Source: CAYQOX01 sp964419335 (GTDB lineage Bacteria; Hinthialibacterota; Hinthialibacteria; Hinthialibacterales; Hinthialibacteraceae). From it: a stretch of DNA of 64,000 nt. The notes beneath the pieces are model-generated. The model had not been told where the DNA came from, did not search any database, and saw only the letters and a program-made list of their open reading frames with translations. Positions within the stretch are counted from its first letter, which is position 1. Every line of letters starts with the position of its first letter. The stretch lies in contig CAYQOX010000006.1 in NCBI GenBank assembly GCA_964419335.1, positions 62,001-126,000 on the forward strand, read 5' to 3'. Both the position numbers and the translations under genes were made by a program. This document shows, in pieces, positions 17,904-26,846 of the stretch.

Positions 17904-18926
17904 ATGGTTCGCGGAAACAAAGATAAACAGAAACTTCCCGGTCGTAAAAAAGCGGCAATTTTGATGATCACCCTGGGGCCTGATATTGCCGCAGACGTTT
18001 ATCGCTCGCTCACGGATGAGGAGATCGAGCAAATCACGTTGGAAGTCGCGAACGTCGGTTCGGTGCCGCAGGAATTGACGGCTCAGGTGATCGAAGAGTT
18101 TTATCATACGGCCATGGCGAAGCAATACATCGCTCATGGTGGTGTATCGACCGCGCGGGATATATTGGAAAAGGCGTTGGGTCCCGGCAAGGCGATGGAG
18201 ATCATTGAGCGCTTGCAGGGGATGCTTCAAGGAACGCCGTTCGACTTCCTTAAAAAAGTCGATCCCAACCATTTGCTTAACTTTATTCAAAGCGAGCACC
18301 CCCAGACCGTGGCATTGATTCTTGCTCATTTGGAGTATGATCAATCGGCCGTGATTATGTCGGCCTTGCCGCCGGAAATGCAAACCGAAGTCGCGCTGCG
18401 GATTGCGACGATGGATCAGACCTCGCCAGAGATTATTTCTGAAGTGGAGCGGGTGTTAGAGCGTAAGATTGCCACAGTGCTCTCGCAGGAATTTTCGGTT
18501 GCCGGAGGTATCGAGGCGTTGGCGGAATTGCTCAACCGGGTGGATCGTACGACCGAGAAATCTATTTTAGAGACGTTGGAAGAAGAGAATCAGGAACTCG
18601 CGGTAGAAATCAAGAAACTTATGTTCACCTTTGATGATGTGATTCTGCTTGATGACCGGGCGATCCAGCAGGTGCTGCGTGAAGTGGATATGAAGGAACT
18701 GGCGATAGCGCTCAAAGGGGCGAATGAGGAAGTTAAGACGAAGATCTTCAATAATGTTTCTTCGCGTGCGGCCGATAATATACGAGAAGATATGGAATTT
18801 ATGGGGCCGGTTCGAGTCAAGCAAGTAGAAGAAGCGCAGCAGAAAATTGTAGCCATTATTCGCCGCTTGGAAGAACAGGGCGATATTATCATCAACCGCG
18901 GTGGTGAAGATCAGATGCTGGCGTAA
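17904..18926 (+). CDS. fliG: Flagellar motor switch protein FliG
   Basis: FliG is the rotor protein that couples the stator (MotA) to the C-ring, contacting FliF and FliM on the cytoplasmic face of the basal body. The 340-residue length is typical. The middle domain carries the EHPQT motif (about 133-137). The C-terminal domain carries the charged torque helix (LDDRAIQQVLREVDMKELA, about 249-267) and FNNVSSRAADNIREDMEF. The final helices (RVKQVEEAQQKIVAIIRRLEE) are intact. No fliF, fliM, fliH or other flagellar gene is within the window, so this is an isolated copy. It is somewhat more GC-rich than its neighbours. It could be a true motor gene in a scattered regulon or a second FliG paralogue. 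Confidence 0.93.
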   Translation: MVRGNKDKQKLPGRKKAAILMITLGPDIAADVYRSLTDEEIEQITLEVANVGSVPQELTAQVIEEFYHTAMAKQYIAHGGVSTARDILEKALGPGKAMEIIERLQGMLQGTPFDFLKKVDPNHLLNFIQSEHPQTVALILAHLEYDQSAVIMSALPPEMQTEVALRIATMDQTSPEIISEVERVLERKIATVLSQEFSVAGGIEALAELLNRVDRTTEKSILETLEEENQELAVEIKKLMFTFDDVILLDDRAIQQVLREVDMKELAIALKGANEEVKTKIFNNVSSRAADNIREDMEFMGPVRVKQVEEAQQKIVAIIRRLEEQGDIIINRGGEDQMLA

Positions 18927-18936
18927 TTCAAGGTCT

Positions 18937-19389
18937 TCACGCAACAAATTCAATGTGGTGGAGTTCTTTTTCTCCTTTGGATGAACAGGAACCGCCACAG
19001 GAAGAACCACAACTTCCACCGCTTTTGTTTTGGCATGTCTTTCCATCGCCGATGCTCATGCAGCCTTTTCCATTACTGCCACAACCGCTTTTTCCCCGTC
19101 CTTTGTTAGGATTTTCCAGAATCGCAAATCCAGCCTCGTTTTCAAGTTCGATCCAATCGATTTGTGCGCCCCAGAGATAATTTAAGCTGGTTTGATCAAT
19201 GCGAAGGATCGTACCTTCGCAGTCAATTTCGAAGTCATCGACACCACGGAAATCATCCATACCAATGAAATATTTCAGACCGGCGCAATCACCGCCCATG
19301 ACGGCCACCCGCATGACGACATTAGATCTATTTTGAGTACAAAGTAATTCATTCCATTTTTCTGCTGCTTTTTGGGTTATTTGTACCAT
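18937..19389 (-). CDS. IscA/HesB-like iron-sulfur carrier with Cys-rich tail
   Basis: This is a 150-residue A-type carrier-like protein, expected to hold or transfer Fe-S clusters in the cytoplasm. The core (about 1-95) follows the HesB fold with the first ligand region MGGDCAGLKY (Cys35) and the LENPN segment (about 91-95) that normally precedes a C-G-C pair. Here that pair is spread out, and a Gly/Ser/Lys-rich tail (about 96-138) carries six cysteines (103, 110, 119, 127, 131, 135). The tail may bind metal in its own right. The gene is convergent with fliG (10 bp gap). No isc or suf genes are adjacent. Confidence 0.85.
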   Translation of the reverse strand: MVQITQKAAEKWNELLCTQNRSNVVMRVAVMGGDCAGLKYFIGMDDFRGVDDFEIDCEGTILRIDQTSLNYLWGAQIDWIELENEAGFAILENPNKGRGKSGCGSNGKGCMSIGDGKTCQNKSGGSCGSSCGGSCSSKGEKELHHIEFVA

Positions 19390-19475
19390 GATTTTTGAAG
19401 GTGATCTTTTTTATTTCATTATTATAGCTTTTGTTTGACGTTCTTGGAATGCTATTTGTGAAACCCATGTGAACT

Positions 19476-21923
19476 TCATTCTTTCTCTAAACGCAAAGAG
19501 TCGACCATGGAAGTGGTTTTCACTTCGAGAAAGTGGCCTTCGTGCAGGAAGAATGAAGATTCATCTACCCCTTTTTTGTCGATCTTGAAGCCTGCGATCG
19601 CTGCATCGGTTTGCACCCAATCCGCATTCATTGATTCGTGATCACCGGTAGAGATTAGAAAATACAAGTTTTCTTCTTTGTAGTCCAAATGGATGAGATA
19701 GCCGCCTTCAATCTTTTCAAGGCTGCTTTCGTTGGGGATTTTATTCCAATCCTCTTCACGATAGGGAACAAGAAGAACGACATAGTCCATGGAAGCGGCT
19801 TTCTCTTTTGGCGAGGCAATGATGCGGTATTGATCGTCTCCACCGTGTTCTGGTTCGTCAGGAAAGCCGCTTTCTTTTGTGATTTGTGGTTCTTGGGGAA
19901 GTAAAAACTCAGCGCGCAAGTTTGCCTGATTTTGTTGAGAGACGACCCAAGTCTTGGTAGGCGAGACTTGTAGTTCCGACAAGGCATGCAGTCTCCATTC
20001 CCAAGATACGGGTTTCGAAGCAGATAGTTCATCGAGGATGATAAAGAGGTGATCTCTGTCATTTATTTTTGGATGAAGCACTTTACGAATAAATTGATTG
20101 ATGCGTTCCGGATAGGCTTGGGAGGCATCGGCTTCGACATAATCGTACAACGGGGCCGAGATAAAATCATTGATTTTCCCTTTGGATTTAGGATTGCGAA
20201 TTACTTGGCCGGTGCCGTTATCGAAAGTAATCGTATTGGAAGAACGGGAGTGCCATTGCCAGTTCTTGTGATGGGGGGAGCCGTACCAGGGATAATAGCC
20301 TGAGGTAATGGCTAGTGCTTCGCCAAAGGCTTCTACCGTGAAGGCGTTTTGATCGGCATGAGCGTGACTAATGGCGCCGTAGGGATCGCTATGGATCAGG
20401 AAATGAATATCGTCATTGGCATGTCCCAGGGCTGTGTGGATAGAGACTAATCCTACTCCGGGGAAATAGCGGCACGGAGGCAAGTCGCTGGGATTTTTGG
20501 CTTGGAGGGCTTCGTCTTTAAGGGTAATACCTAAGATGCTGGAACCCGGGCCGGCTCTCATGGCCTCGGCGTACCATCGGATATAGGGATCTTGCAGGAG
20601 GGTAGAGAACTGATACATCAACTCGCCCATGCTTCGGCTAGGACCGCTGTTTTCTCCATCACCGAAGGGGGAAATATTGGCATAGGGTGGATTCGTATAG
20701 AGTTTATAGTAAGGCGTATTTTGGAAGAACGGTTTTTGCATGAGATCGACTTCAGTGATATGGCGTAAGGGGACGACGAAATGCAAGGCAAAGGACATGT
20801 AATAGGACCAATAACTCGGTCCCTCATGCCAGCCGCCGTCTTCTTTTCCCCAAGCGGGGTAGATGTTCCAAAACAAAGTGACAACATAGTCCAGCCACTC
20901 TTGGGCTTCAGGCCATTTATGGGCAAAGGCTAAACTCACTTCGCCCAGGAAGCCAAGAGTACGTCCTGCGTGGCTTTCGTATGGGTTGGTGTGAAAGCGG
21001 CGGCGATTGAGAAGATGATCATAAAACTGCTGAGCGCGGATACGCATGACCTCTTCGATTTCGTTGCGTTCTTCTTGGGTGAATAGATTGTAGGTCCAAT
21101 CGTAGGCGCGAATACCCCGCATCATGACCCACATGGCAGGTTCATCATTGTTTCTATATGAAGTGCTTCCTTCTGGATCCCAGGAGAAGAAGTGCTGCAG
21201 TCGGCGTTTGGCTTCCATCCCGTATTTACGCTCTCCACTTAAGAGATAGGCTAGGGCACAATGTTCCATGGCATCCATGGGAGGACGGGTTTCGCGGAAA
21301 ATTTGTTGATAGTGTTTTCCCCGCTCGGCACCGGTGCCTTGGACATACGGGGGCTCTTCCACCAAGGTTTGATCGATGTAATCTTCGCAGCGGCGCAAAA
21401 GAGATTGGGTTTGCTCTTTTAAATCACCCTTTTTGGCACGCTGGCGATAACTTGGGAGTTCATCTTGGGTAATGAATAGGCGTGGATGGTCTTCAGGAAT
21501 AGAATCGAGCACTTGATCCATCTCGGGATAGGGAAAGGATTTGGCGGAGGATGGCACATGGAATTCTCGAACTCGGCTATAGGCCACAGCATCTTCAGAC
21601 TCCTGCACTCCATAACGCCAATACCATGTACCCGGTTCCAATGTTTCGCGCAGGGCGTACGTGCTAATGGGAATGGAGCGGATCGTTTTGGTATTGTCAT
21701 CAAAATCGGGTGAGGAAGAAACTTGAAGAACATAGGTGAGATCCTTTTTTGGAGGAACCCAAATAAAAGGGGGAGGATTGGTATCAACTGTGGTTCCCTC
21801 TTGGGGAGAGTAATCTTTTTGATAATCACCGGGGGATTGATCGAGAGAAAGATTTTGGGCTTGGGAAGGTACGTTTAGTGAGATCATGAAAGCGAGGGTG
21901 AGCAAAGAGAGTAAGCGAAACAT
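19476..21923 (-). CDS. Secreted heparinase II/III-like (DUF4962) polysaccharide lyase
   Basis: This large exported protein of about 815 residues is probably a polysaccharide lyase of the alginate/heparin-lyase type. I chose the ATG at 21923 because GGAGGA lies just upstream and MFRLLSLLTLAFMISL gives a clean signal peptide; an in-frame GTG at 21938 is less likely. An N-terminal beta domain (YVLQVSSSPDFDD, about 65-80) precedes an alpha/alpha toroid (about 140-480; DEPAMWVMMRGIRAYDW, NPYESHAGRTLGF). The C-terminal heparinase-like beta domain contains HSDPYGAISHAHADQNAFT (about 510-530), whose His residues fit the lyase active site. The substrate is unknown; uronic-acid glycans such as alginate are plausible. 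A sulfatase remnant lies directly upstream, consistent with a former sulfated-glycan locus. Confidence 0.85.
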   Translation of the reverse strand: MFRLLSLLTLAFMISLNVPSQAQNLSLDQSPGDYQKDYSPQEGTTVDTNPPPFIWVPPKKDLTYVLQVSSSPDFDDNTKTIRSIPISTYALRETLEPGTWYWRYGVQESEDAVAYSRVREFHVPSSAKSFPYPEMDQVLDSIPEDHPRLFITQDELPSYRQRAKKGDLKEQTQSLLRRCEDYIDQTLVEEPPYVQGTGAERGKHYQQIFRETRPPMDAMEHCALAYLLSGERKYGMEAKRRLQHFFSWDPEGSTSYRNNDEPAMWVMMRGIRAYDWTYNLFTQEERNEIEEVMRIRAQQFYDHLLNRRRFHTNPYESHAGRTLGFLGEVSLAFAHKWPEAQEWLDYVVTLFWNIYPAWGKEDGGWHEGPSYWSYYMSFALHFVVPLRHITEVDLMQKPFFQNTPYYKLYTNPPYANISPFGDGENSGPSRSMGELMYQFSTLLQDPYIRWYAEAMRAGPGSSILGITLKDEALQAKNPSDLPPCRYFPGVGLVSIHTALGHANDDIHFLIHSDPYGAISHAHADQNAFTVEAFGEALAITSGYYPWYGSPHHKNWQWHSRSSNTITFDNGTGQVIRNPKSKGKINDFISAPLYDYVEADASQAYPERINQFIRKVLHPKINDRDHLFIILDELSASKPVSWEWRLHALSELQVSPTKTWVVSQQNQANLRAEFLLPQEPQITKESGFPDEPEHGGDDQYRIIASPKEKAASMDYVVLLVPYREEDWNKIPNESSLEKIEGGYLIHLDYKEENLYFLISTGDHESMNADWVQTDAAIAGFKIDKKGVDESSFFLHEGHFLEVKTTSMVDSLRLEKE

Positions 21924-22128
21924 TGATATCCTCCGCACTTGAGATGATTACGGCCATCACCTAAGACCAGAAAGCAAAACGTCGTTTTCTAACTTTTAAG
22001 ATATTATTTCATAATTACAACGTTGAGAAAAGATTTTACGGTCTAATTTGAACAAAAATATAATTATCTCAAAATACTAAGCTTACGAAATACCGAATTC
22101 TCAAAATATAATGCGTTCTTGAAGAAAC

Positions 22129-22394
22129 TCAGTTAGCCCGTTCGCTAGAAAGGTCATTTTGTTCACCAATATCGATAGATAGGCTGACATACTCGGCTTT
22201 CTTTAAAACTTGTGGAATCCAGACTTCCCGCGTATCCATTTCCAATCTCCGCTTTGGGAAAACTTTGTATTCCTCGCGAGTAAATTCATGACTGTAATCC
22301 GCAGTATCGCTACGAAACATGCCATACATGCCATTTCGCTGGGGCCCCCCGTCAATAGGTTACCACGCGAAGGAGTACAGGCAGGCCAGGACAC
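22129..22394 (-). pseudogene. Degenerate sulfatase remnant
   Basis: Two overlapping minus-strand frames together encode parts of a type I sulfatase. The first frame contains ACTPSRGNLLTG, the sulfatase signature with the Cys that is converted to formylglycine. After a frameshift near 22325, the second frame reads MYGMFRSDTADYSHEF, then EVWIPQVLKKAEYVS (matching the usual EVLKKAGY segment). It then jumps straight to DIGEQNDLSSER, which is typical of the C-terminal end of sulfatases. Several hundred central residues are therefore missing. The fragment has no intact frame and should be non-functional. It probably once formed a unit with the adjacent lyase gene. Confidence 0.75.
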
Positions 22395-22443
22395 GTAAAA
22401 GTTGGTTTATTGATAATGTTGTTACACACAACAAATATTCTTC

Positions 22444-22473
22444 TTGACATTCGAACCAATTTTATTCGATGAT
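22444..22473 (+). promoter_or_regulatory. Possible promoter for the pseudopilin gene
   Basis: TTGACA at 22444-22449 is a perfect -35 element, with weak -10 candidates (GATGAT or TGATAA) 18-20 bp downstream, about 45 bp before the pilin start. A short GTTGT/ACAAC inverted repeat lies just upstream. Confidence 0.4.
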
Positions 22474-22516
22474 AAAACCAAACGAAGCCTATCCTTCGAT
22501 CGAACGAGGTTTTATC

Positions 22517-23077
22517 ATGAGAACCCCAAAAGCTTTTACATTAATAGAACTTCTTATAGTCGTAGCCATTATTGGAATTTTGGCGGCGATTGCGGTTCCC
22601 AACTTTTTAAATGCCCAAACCCGGGCCAAGATTTCGAAAGTGAAAGCCGATCAAAGAAATCTTGCTACTGCATTAGAACAATACAGGCTGGATAAAGGGG
22701 GGTATCCTCCAGATGCCATCAGTCGAGATCCAATCGGTCTTTACATGCTTACCACACCGGTGTCCTACATTCAAACTATTCCGATAGATCCTTTTTTACA
22801 CATAGAGAATGAACGACGTCCCATACATGAAACAACCATGGGGCCTTTTTTTGAAATGGGAACCGATACGGAAGCGGAAAATACCGTGGGAACTTATATG
22901 TTAGCTGCTTCGGGACCCGATAATGATGATGATTCTGGAGGTATCACCGAGTGGCCGGCGACGGTTTTTTGGGATTTTGATCCCAGTAATGGATTATATT
23001 CCAATGGTGATATCAACCATCTTGGTGGGTCATACAGTCATGGTACGTATGTCCGTAATGGAAAACCCAACAGATAA
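22517..23077 (+). CDS. Type IV pilin-like / type II secretion pseudopilin
   Basis: This is a 186-residue protein with a class III signal peptide. MRTPKA is followed by FTLIELLIVVAIIGILAAIA, with the conserved Glu at position +5 after the prepilin peptidase site. The ATG at 22517 is preceded by GAGG and gives the normal six-residue leader; an in-frame upstream ATG at 22469 would give an unusual leader. After the N-terminal helix comes a GspG-like region (LEQYRLDKGGYPPD), then an acidic loop (SGPDNDDD) that may bind calcium. Such proteins are often present in many copies in PVC-like genomes. No assembly ATPase, GspF or PilD is nearby, so the secretion or pilus machinery must be elsewhere. Confidence 0.9.
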   Translation: MRTPKAFTLIELLIVVAIIGILAAIAVPNFLNAQTRAKISKVKADQRNLATALEQYRLDKGGYPPDAISRDPIGLYMLTTPVSYIQTIPIDPFLHIENERRPIHETTMGPFFEMGTDTEAENTVGTYMLAASGPDNDDDSGGITEWPATVFWDFDPSNGLYSNGDINHLGGSYSHGTYVRNGKPNR

Positions 23078-23184
23078 CTTTCATTGGAAACCCATAGTAG
23101 CGAATAATGACTCACCTACTGGTCAAATAAAATGGCAGATACGGTATAATTAATTAAAAGCAATTTTTTTCAGAGAAATCAAAG

Positions 23185-24048
23185 ATGAAGGATTATTCGC
23201 CCATGGAGTTATATGTCGAGCGGGTTAAAAATCGAGTAAAAAAATTGGGCAGTGTATTGTGTGTTGGGTTAGATACGAATACTGCCAAACTTCCTGATGT
23301 TTTAAAAAACGAAGAAAATCCCCAATTGGTTTTTAATAAAAAAATTATTGAAGCCACCCAGGATTTGAGTTGCTGTTATAAGATTAATATGGCTTTTTAT
23401 CTGATTCATGGAGCCAAGGGGGTTGAGGTACTAGGTGAAACGATTCAATGTGCGCATTCTTTTGATATCCCGGTGATCTTAGATGCGAAGATGGGGGATA
23501 TTGGGAATACAGCGGATCTTTATGCGAAGGCCGCATTTGAAACCCTGGAAGCGGATGCCGTGACTGTGAATCCCTATATGGGGGAGGAAGCGATTGCGCC
23601 TTTTCGGGAGTATGGGGATCGTGGGGTCTATATTTTGTGTTATACATCCAACCTGTCACGCATTGATATTCAAACGCAGCTCGTATCGGTACCTGATCGG
23701 GAAGATGTGCCGCTCTATCAGATAGTGGCGCATAAGGTGCGCGGGTGGAATAAAAAAGGGAATTTAGGGGTGGTGGTTGGAGCGACGGCTCCTGAAGAAT
23801 TATCGTTGGTACGTGAGATTGTGGGGCCGCAGATGCCCATTTTGTGTCCAGGTGTCGGGATCCAGGGCGGTGATTTGGAGGAAGTCTTGTGGGCGGGGGA
23901 TGCGTTTGGAGGCACCATGGTTGTGAATGTCTCGCGCGCAGTGATTAATGCCTCGAGAGGAGAAGATTTTGCTGAAATGGCTCGACAAGAAGCCAAGATG
24001 TTTGTTGATCAGATGACACACCATTTCAGTCGTTCTCATGTAGAATAA
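23185..24048 (+). CDS. pyrF: Orotidine 5'-phosphate decarboxylase
   Basis: This enzyme catalyses the last step of de novo UMP synthesis, decarboxylating OMP to UMP. The 287-residue length and arrangement fit the longer, type 2 OMP decarboxylase. The catalytic DAKMGDIGNTADLYA (about 98-112) carries the Asp-Lys-Asp set. VGLDTNTAKLP is near the N-terminus, and a PGVGIQGGD phosphate-binding loop lies near 225. A second in-frame ATG at 23203 is possible. The gene is convergent with an O-antigen ligase gene (10 bp gap). No other pyr gene is adjacent. Confidence 0.95.
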   Translation: MKDYSPMELYVERVKNRVKKLGSVLCVGLDTNTAKLPDVLKNEENPQLVFNKKIIEATQDLSCCYKINMAFYLIHGAKGVEVLGETIQCAHSFDIPVILDAKMGDIGNTADLYAKAAFETLEADAVTVNPYMGEEAIAPFREYGDRGVYILCYTSNLSRIDIQTQLVSVPDREDVPLYQIVAHKVRGWNKKGNLGVVVGATAPEELSLVREIVGPQMPILCPGVGIQGGDLEEVLWAGDAFGGTMVVNVSRAVINASRGEDFAEMARQEAKMFVDQMTHHFSRSHVE

Positions 24049-24058
24049 CGAGCGTAAT

Positions 24059-25489
24059 TTAAGAAGCCGGTTCAACCTTTTCTTGGATTGAACTTTCCTC
24101 TTCTTTGCTGATGAGGTAGTTCATAGTTGGAATCATACCTAAGAGGAACCAGAAGGTAAGACTGATTTTGTCGGACGGACCGAGATTGTTGAGGAAGGCA
24201 TGGACGAGGTAGGTGATCATGGCTCCTTGCATTCCGACAAGAAAGAGTTCCTTGAAACGTGATTTCGTTCGTATTTGGAGTAAAAGGGCTTGGCGGAAAA
24301 AGACATAAAGCAGTAAAAGGAAAAAGAAAAGACCGATGACTCCGGTTTCTGCCAACACTTCGAGATAGAGGTTGTGGGCGCCCATGCGAACTTCTTTAGA
24401 GAAGGCTTTGTCAAATTTTTGATAATCGGGGTAAATGTCAGGATAAGCCCCCCACCCCACCCCATAATAGGGATAGTCTCTCCACATGTTGGCCGCGGCG
24501 TACCAACGGTCGATTCGGTCGAAATTGGCGACATAGTCGGTATCGGTGATGGTGCTAATGCGCTGGACCAAAAGTTTTCCTACATTGGTGAGATTTAAGG
24601 CGGTGATGCCAACAATGAGCGCAACAATGAGGGCAAAGATTAAATCAACCGAAGAGCGCCGATGGCGGAAATACAGAAGATAGTAAGCGAGCATTAGGAT
24701 AATACTAAACCAGGCGGCGCGTACAAAGGTTAATACGATAGCGAGACCAAAAAGAGCGGTGATCACCCCCAGGGCATTTCGTATAGGGCCCGGTTTTTGA
24801 TCGAGGAGATAGACCATTAGGAAGGCGAAAGAAATCGTAATATAGGCGGCGTAGATGCAGTGTTCGACAAAGAAGGGGGAGGCAATATCGTCATAGATAC
24901 GTATGCCCCCCATGGCTTGAGTGATAAAGCCATAGCATACAATCAGTGTATGGGTGATGAGGCAACCATAGAGGAACTGTTTGAGGTGTCTTTCTTCGCG
25001 GATATACATGGGGATTAAATAGAAACCCGTGATGATATATCCCGTATCCCGAATGATCGCTTTCATTGTACTGAATTTCTCTTGAGAGATGGCGAGACTC
25101 GCGACCATGATGATGTACATGAGTATGAGGGGAATATTGATGGGAGAAGGACGAAAGGTGATATGCCCTTTTTCTTTCAAAAGACTAAGCCCAAATAATA
25201 AAAAGAGAATTGGGATTAAGATTTCAGTGGGCAGGGTTAAGCGCGTGTCTTCGGTGATTGGTATTTCAACAGAAAAGGGGAGCAGTACAAAAATAGCGAG
25301 GGCAAAGTACTGAGAACCTACCCAAAAAATGAGAACAACCGATAAAACCGCAATAAGTATAAAAAGCAATAACGGCGTTTTGAATAAATAGATGAGAGAA
25401 CCAATGCCGAGAATGATAAGAAGAGCGACAAGGAATTCGAAACGGCCTTTATGGAGATCCGGTGGAACAGGCAGTGCTTTATTGGTCAT
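24059..25489 (-). CDS. O-antigen ligase / polymerase family membrane protein
   Basis: This 476-residue integral membrane protein has about ten hydrophobic spans and belongs to the Wzy/WaaL (Wzy_C) superfamily, which polymerises or ligates glycans at the periplasmic face. The start at ATG 25489 is preferred over an in-frame TTG at 25528. The periplasmic loop region with DRWYAAANMWRDYPYYGVGWGAY matches the Wzy_C pattern in which a sugar-binding loop precedes G-x-G-x-G-like glycine residues. It is followed by HNLYLEVLAETG, the conserved H-N-xx-L motif. It stands alone here; a second family member with TPR repeats lies at 43.7 kb. Whether it acts as ligase or polymerase cannot be decided from sequence. 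Confidence 0.85.
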   Translation of the reverse strand: MTNKALPVPPDLHKGRFEFLVALLIILGIGSLIYLFKTPLLLFILIAVLSVVLIFWVGSQYFALAIFVLLPFSVEIPITEDTRLTLPTEILIPILFLLFGLSLLKEKGHITFRPSPINIPLILMYIIMVASLAISQEKFSTMKAIIRDTGYIITGFYLIPMYIREERHLKQFLYGCLITHTLIVCYGFITQAMGGIRIYDDIASPFFVEHCIYAAYITISFAFLMVYLLDQKPGPIRNALGVITALFGLAIVLTFVRAAWFSIILMLAYYLLYFRHRRSSVDLIFALIVALIVGITALNLTNVGKLLVQRISTITDTDYVANFDRIDRWYAAANMWRDYPYYGVGWGAYPDIYPDYQKFDKAFSKEVRMGAHNLYLEVLAETGVIGLFFFLLLLYVFFRQALLLQIRTKSRFKELFLVGMQGAMITYLVHAFLNNLGPSDKISLTFWFLLGMIPTMNYLISKEEESSIQEKVEPAS

Positions 25490-25580
25490 GATTGAAGGAA
25501 CAGTATCTTCTCTCGCGTAAGATGTCAAGAAATTTAGGTATGGAAAACCTTATTTTGTTTTCTCATGCTTGTCTACGTTC

Positions 25581-25609
25581 TTGACAAGAATTTGTTTTGA
25601 ACATATTTT
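25581..25609 (+). promoter_or_regulatory. Sigma70-type promoter
   Basis: TTGACA (25581-25586), a 17-bp spacer and TATTTT (25604-25609) lie about 40 bp before the small membrane protein gene. TATAAT at 25631-25636 is a second possible -10. The promoter probably serves the small gene plus the sigma factor gene behind it. Confidence 0.6.
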
Positions 25610-25650
25610 CAGTACATGGGTTTTAAACATTATAATCTTTGGGGAATAGG

Positions 25651-25941
25651 ATGAATAAATATCAATTAACCCTCTTGGGAGTGATTTGTTTGGTAATCTT
25701 TCTCCTTTGTGCGTTCATCGCCGTTGAGCGTTATCAAGCCAATCTTGCTAATGTGCAAGCCTTGAAACAGATGCAGCAGAACTCTCCCATGGGAAACCAA
25801 ATGGGGCTGCAAAACATAGAACCCACCATGCCCGCCGCGAGTCAATATGCGATTTTTTTCGCGATACTATCGGGGGTAGGAGGGGTCGCCTGTTTTGTTC
25901 TACGAGAGCAAAATGACTCACAAAATCTTCATCACGAATGA
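25651..25941 (+). CDS. Small two-span membrane protein
   Basis: This is a 96-residue protein starting at the ATG at 25651 after GGGGAATAGG; an upstream in-frame TTG is unlikely. It has two membrane spans (LLGVICLVIFLLCAFIAV, about 7-24, and YAIFFAILSGVGGVACFVL, about 70-88) around a Met/Gln/Asn-rich loop (about 38-62). I know no matching family. It ends 13 bp before the sigma factor gene and shares its promoter, so a link to that regulator is possible but unproven. Confidence 0.7.
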   Translation: MNKYQLTLLGVICLVIFLLCAFIAVERYQANLANVQALKQMQQNSPMGNQMGLQNIEPTMPAASQYAIFFAILSGVGGVACFVLREQNDSQNLHHE

Positions 25942-25954
25942 AAAATGAGGATAA

Positions 25955-26809
25955 ATGTCGTTCATCGAAGATCATGCCGATAGCCATCTGGTCGGGTTAT
26001 ATTTGAAGGAGATTGGGAAGTATCCTTTGCTAAAGCCCGAGGAGGAAATAGAACTGGCTCAGAAGACCCGCGAAGGAGACGCTGAGGCGCGCAGCCACTT
26101 GATTCTTAGTAATCTTCGCTTGGTGGTGAATCTTGCTAAAAAGTATCAGAATCAAGGCTTATCGCTGATGGATTTGATCGAAGAGGGGAATCTTGGCTTA
26201 ATCAAAGGGGTTGAAAAATTCGACGTCGATCGAAAATGCCGTTTTAGCACTTACGCCACCTGGTGGATTCGTCAATTCATCAACCGAGCGATTACGCGTC
26301 ACGGGAATATTGTGGCTCTTCCTTCTCACAAACAGGAAAATTTATATCGGGCGAAAATAAAGTACAAAGAGATGACGCAGAATATGGGGCGTGAGCCTTT
26401 GCCGTGGGAAATGTTGGAAGTCTTGAAGGAAGAGTTATCCCCCAATGAGGCTGAAGCGGCCGTGGACTTAATTTACTCACCTTCCATTATTGAACCCTTG
26501 GCGGCGAATGATGAAACGCAGGATAATACGATGCGGTTTGAGGATACGGTAACTCCCCGCCCCGATTTTGAGATTTGCCTCTTATCACGGGATGAACGTA
26601 TTCTTGAGTATGTGAACCGTTTGGGGGAACGGGAGAAGTTGATCCTTAAAAATCGGTTTGGCTTGGATGGAAATGATCCCATGGCGATTAAGGATATCGC
26701 CGACAATCTGGGCTTAACCCGGGAAAGGGTGCGTCAACTACAAAATGAAGGATTACGGGCTATCAAAGAAATGATTCATCAAAGTGGTGAGCCGAATGAT
26801 TTCTTTTGA
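25955..26809 (+). CDS. RNA polymerase sigma-70 family factor (RpoD/RpoS-like)
   Basis: This 284-residue group 1/2-type sigma factor directs RNA polymerase to promoters. Region 1.2 (DSHLVGLYLKEIGKYPLL, about 8-25) is present. Region 2 is well kept (LILSNLRLVVNLAKKY, LSLMDLIEEGNLGLIKGVEKFD, RFSTYATWWIRQFINRAI, about 48-110). Region 3 is diverged (about 125-175). Region 4 has LGEREKLILKNRFGL and the helix-turn-helix IADNLGLTRERVRQLQNEGLRAIK (about 225-270). It lacks the long 1.1 domain of a primary sigma factor, so it is probably an alternative, RpoS-like factor. A GAGGATAA ribosome site precedes the ATG. It could be cotranscribed with apt and dinB downstream. Confidence 0.93.
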   Translation: MSFIEDHADSHLVGLYLKEIGKYPLLKPEEEIELAQKTREGDAEARSHLILSNLRLVVNLAKKYQNQGLSLMDLIEEGNLGLIKGVEKFDVDRKCRFSTYATWWIRQFINRAITRHGNIVALPSHKQENLYRAKIKYKEMTQNMGREPLPWEMLEVLKEELSPNEAEAAVDLIYSPSIIEPLAANDETQDNTMRFEDTVTPRPDFEICLLSRDERILEYVNRLGEREKLILKNRFGLDGNDPMAIKDIADNLGLTRERVRQLQNEGLRAIKEMIHQSGEPNDFF

Positions 26810-26846
26810 TAAGACATTTTGAATAGTAATGAAATGAGGAGTTGTC

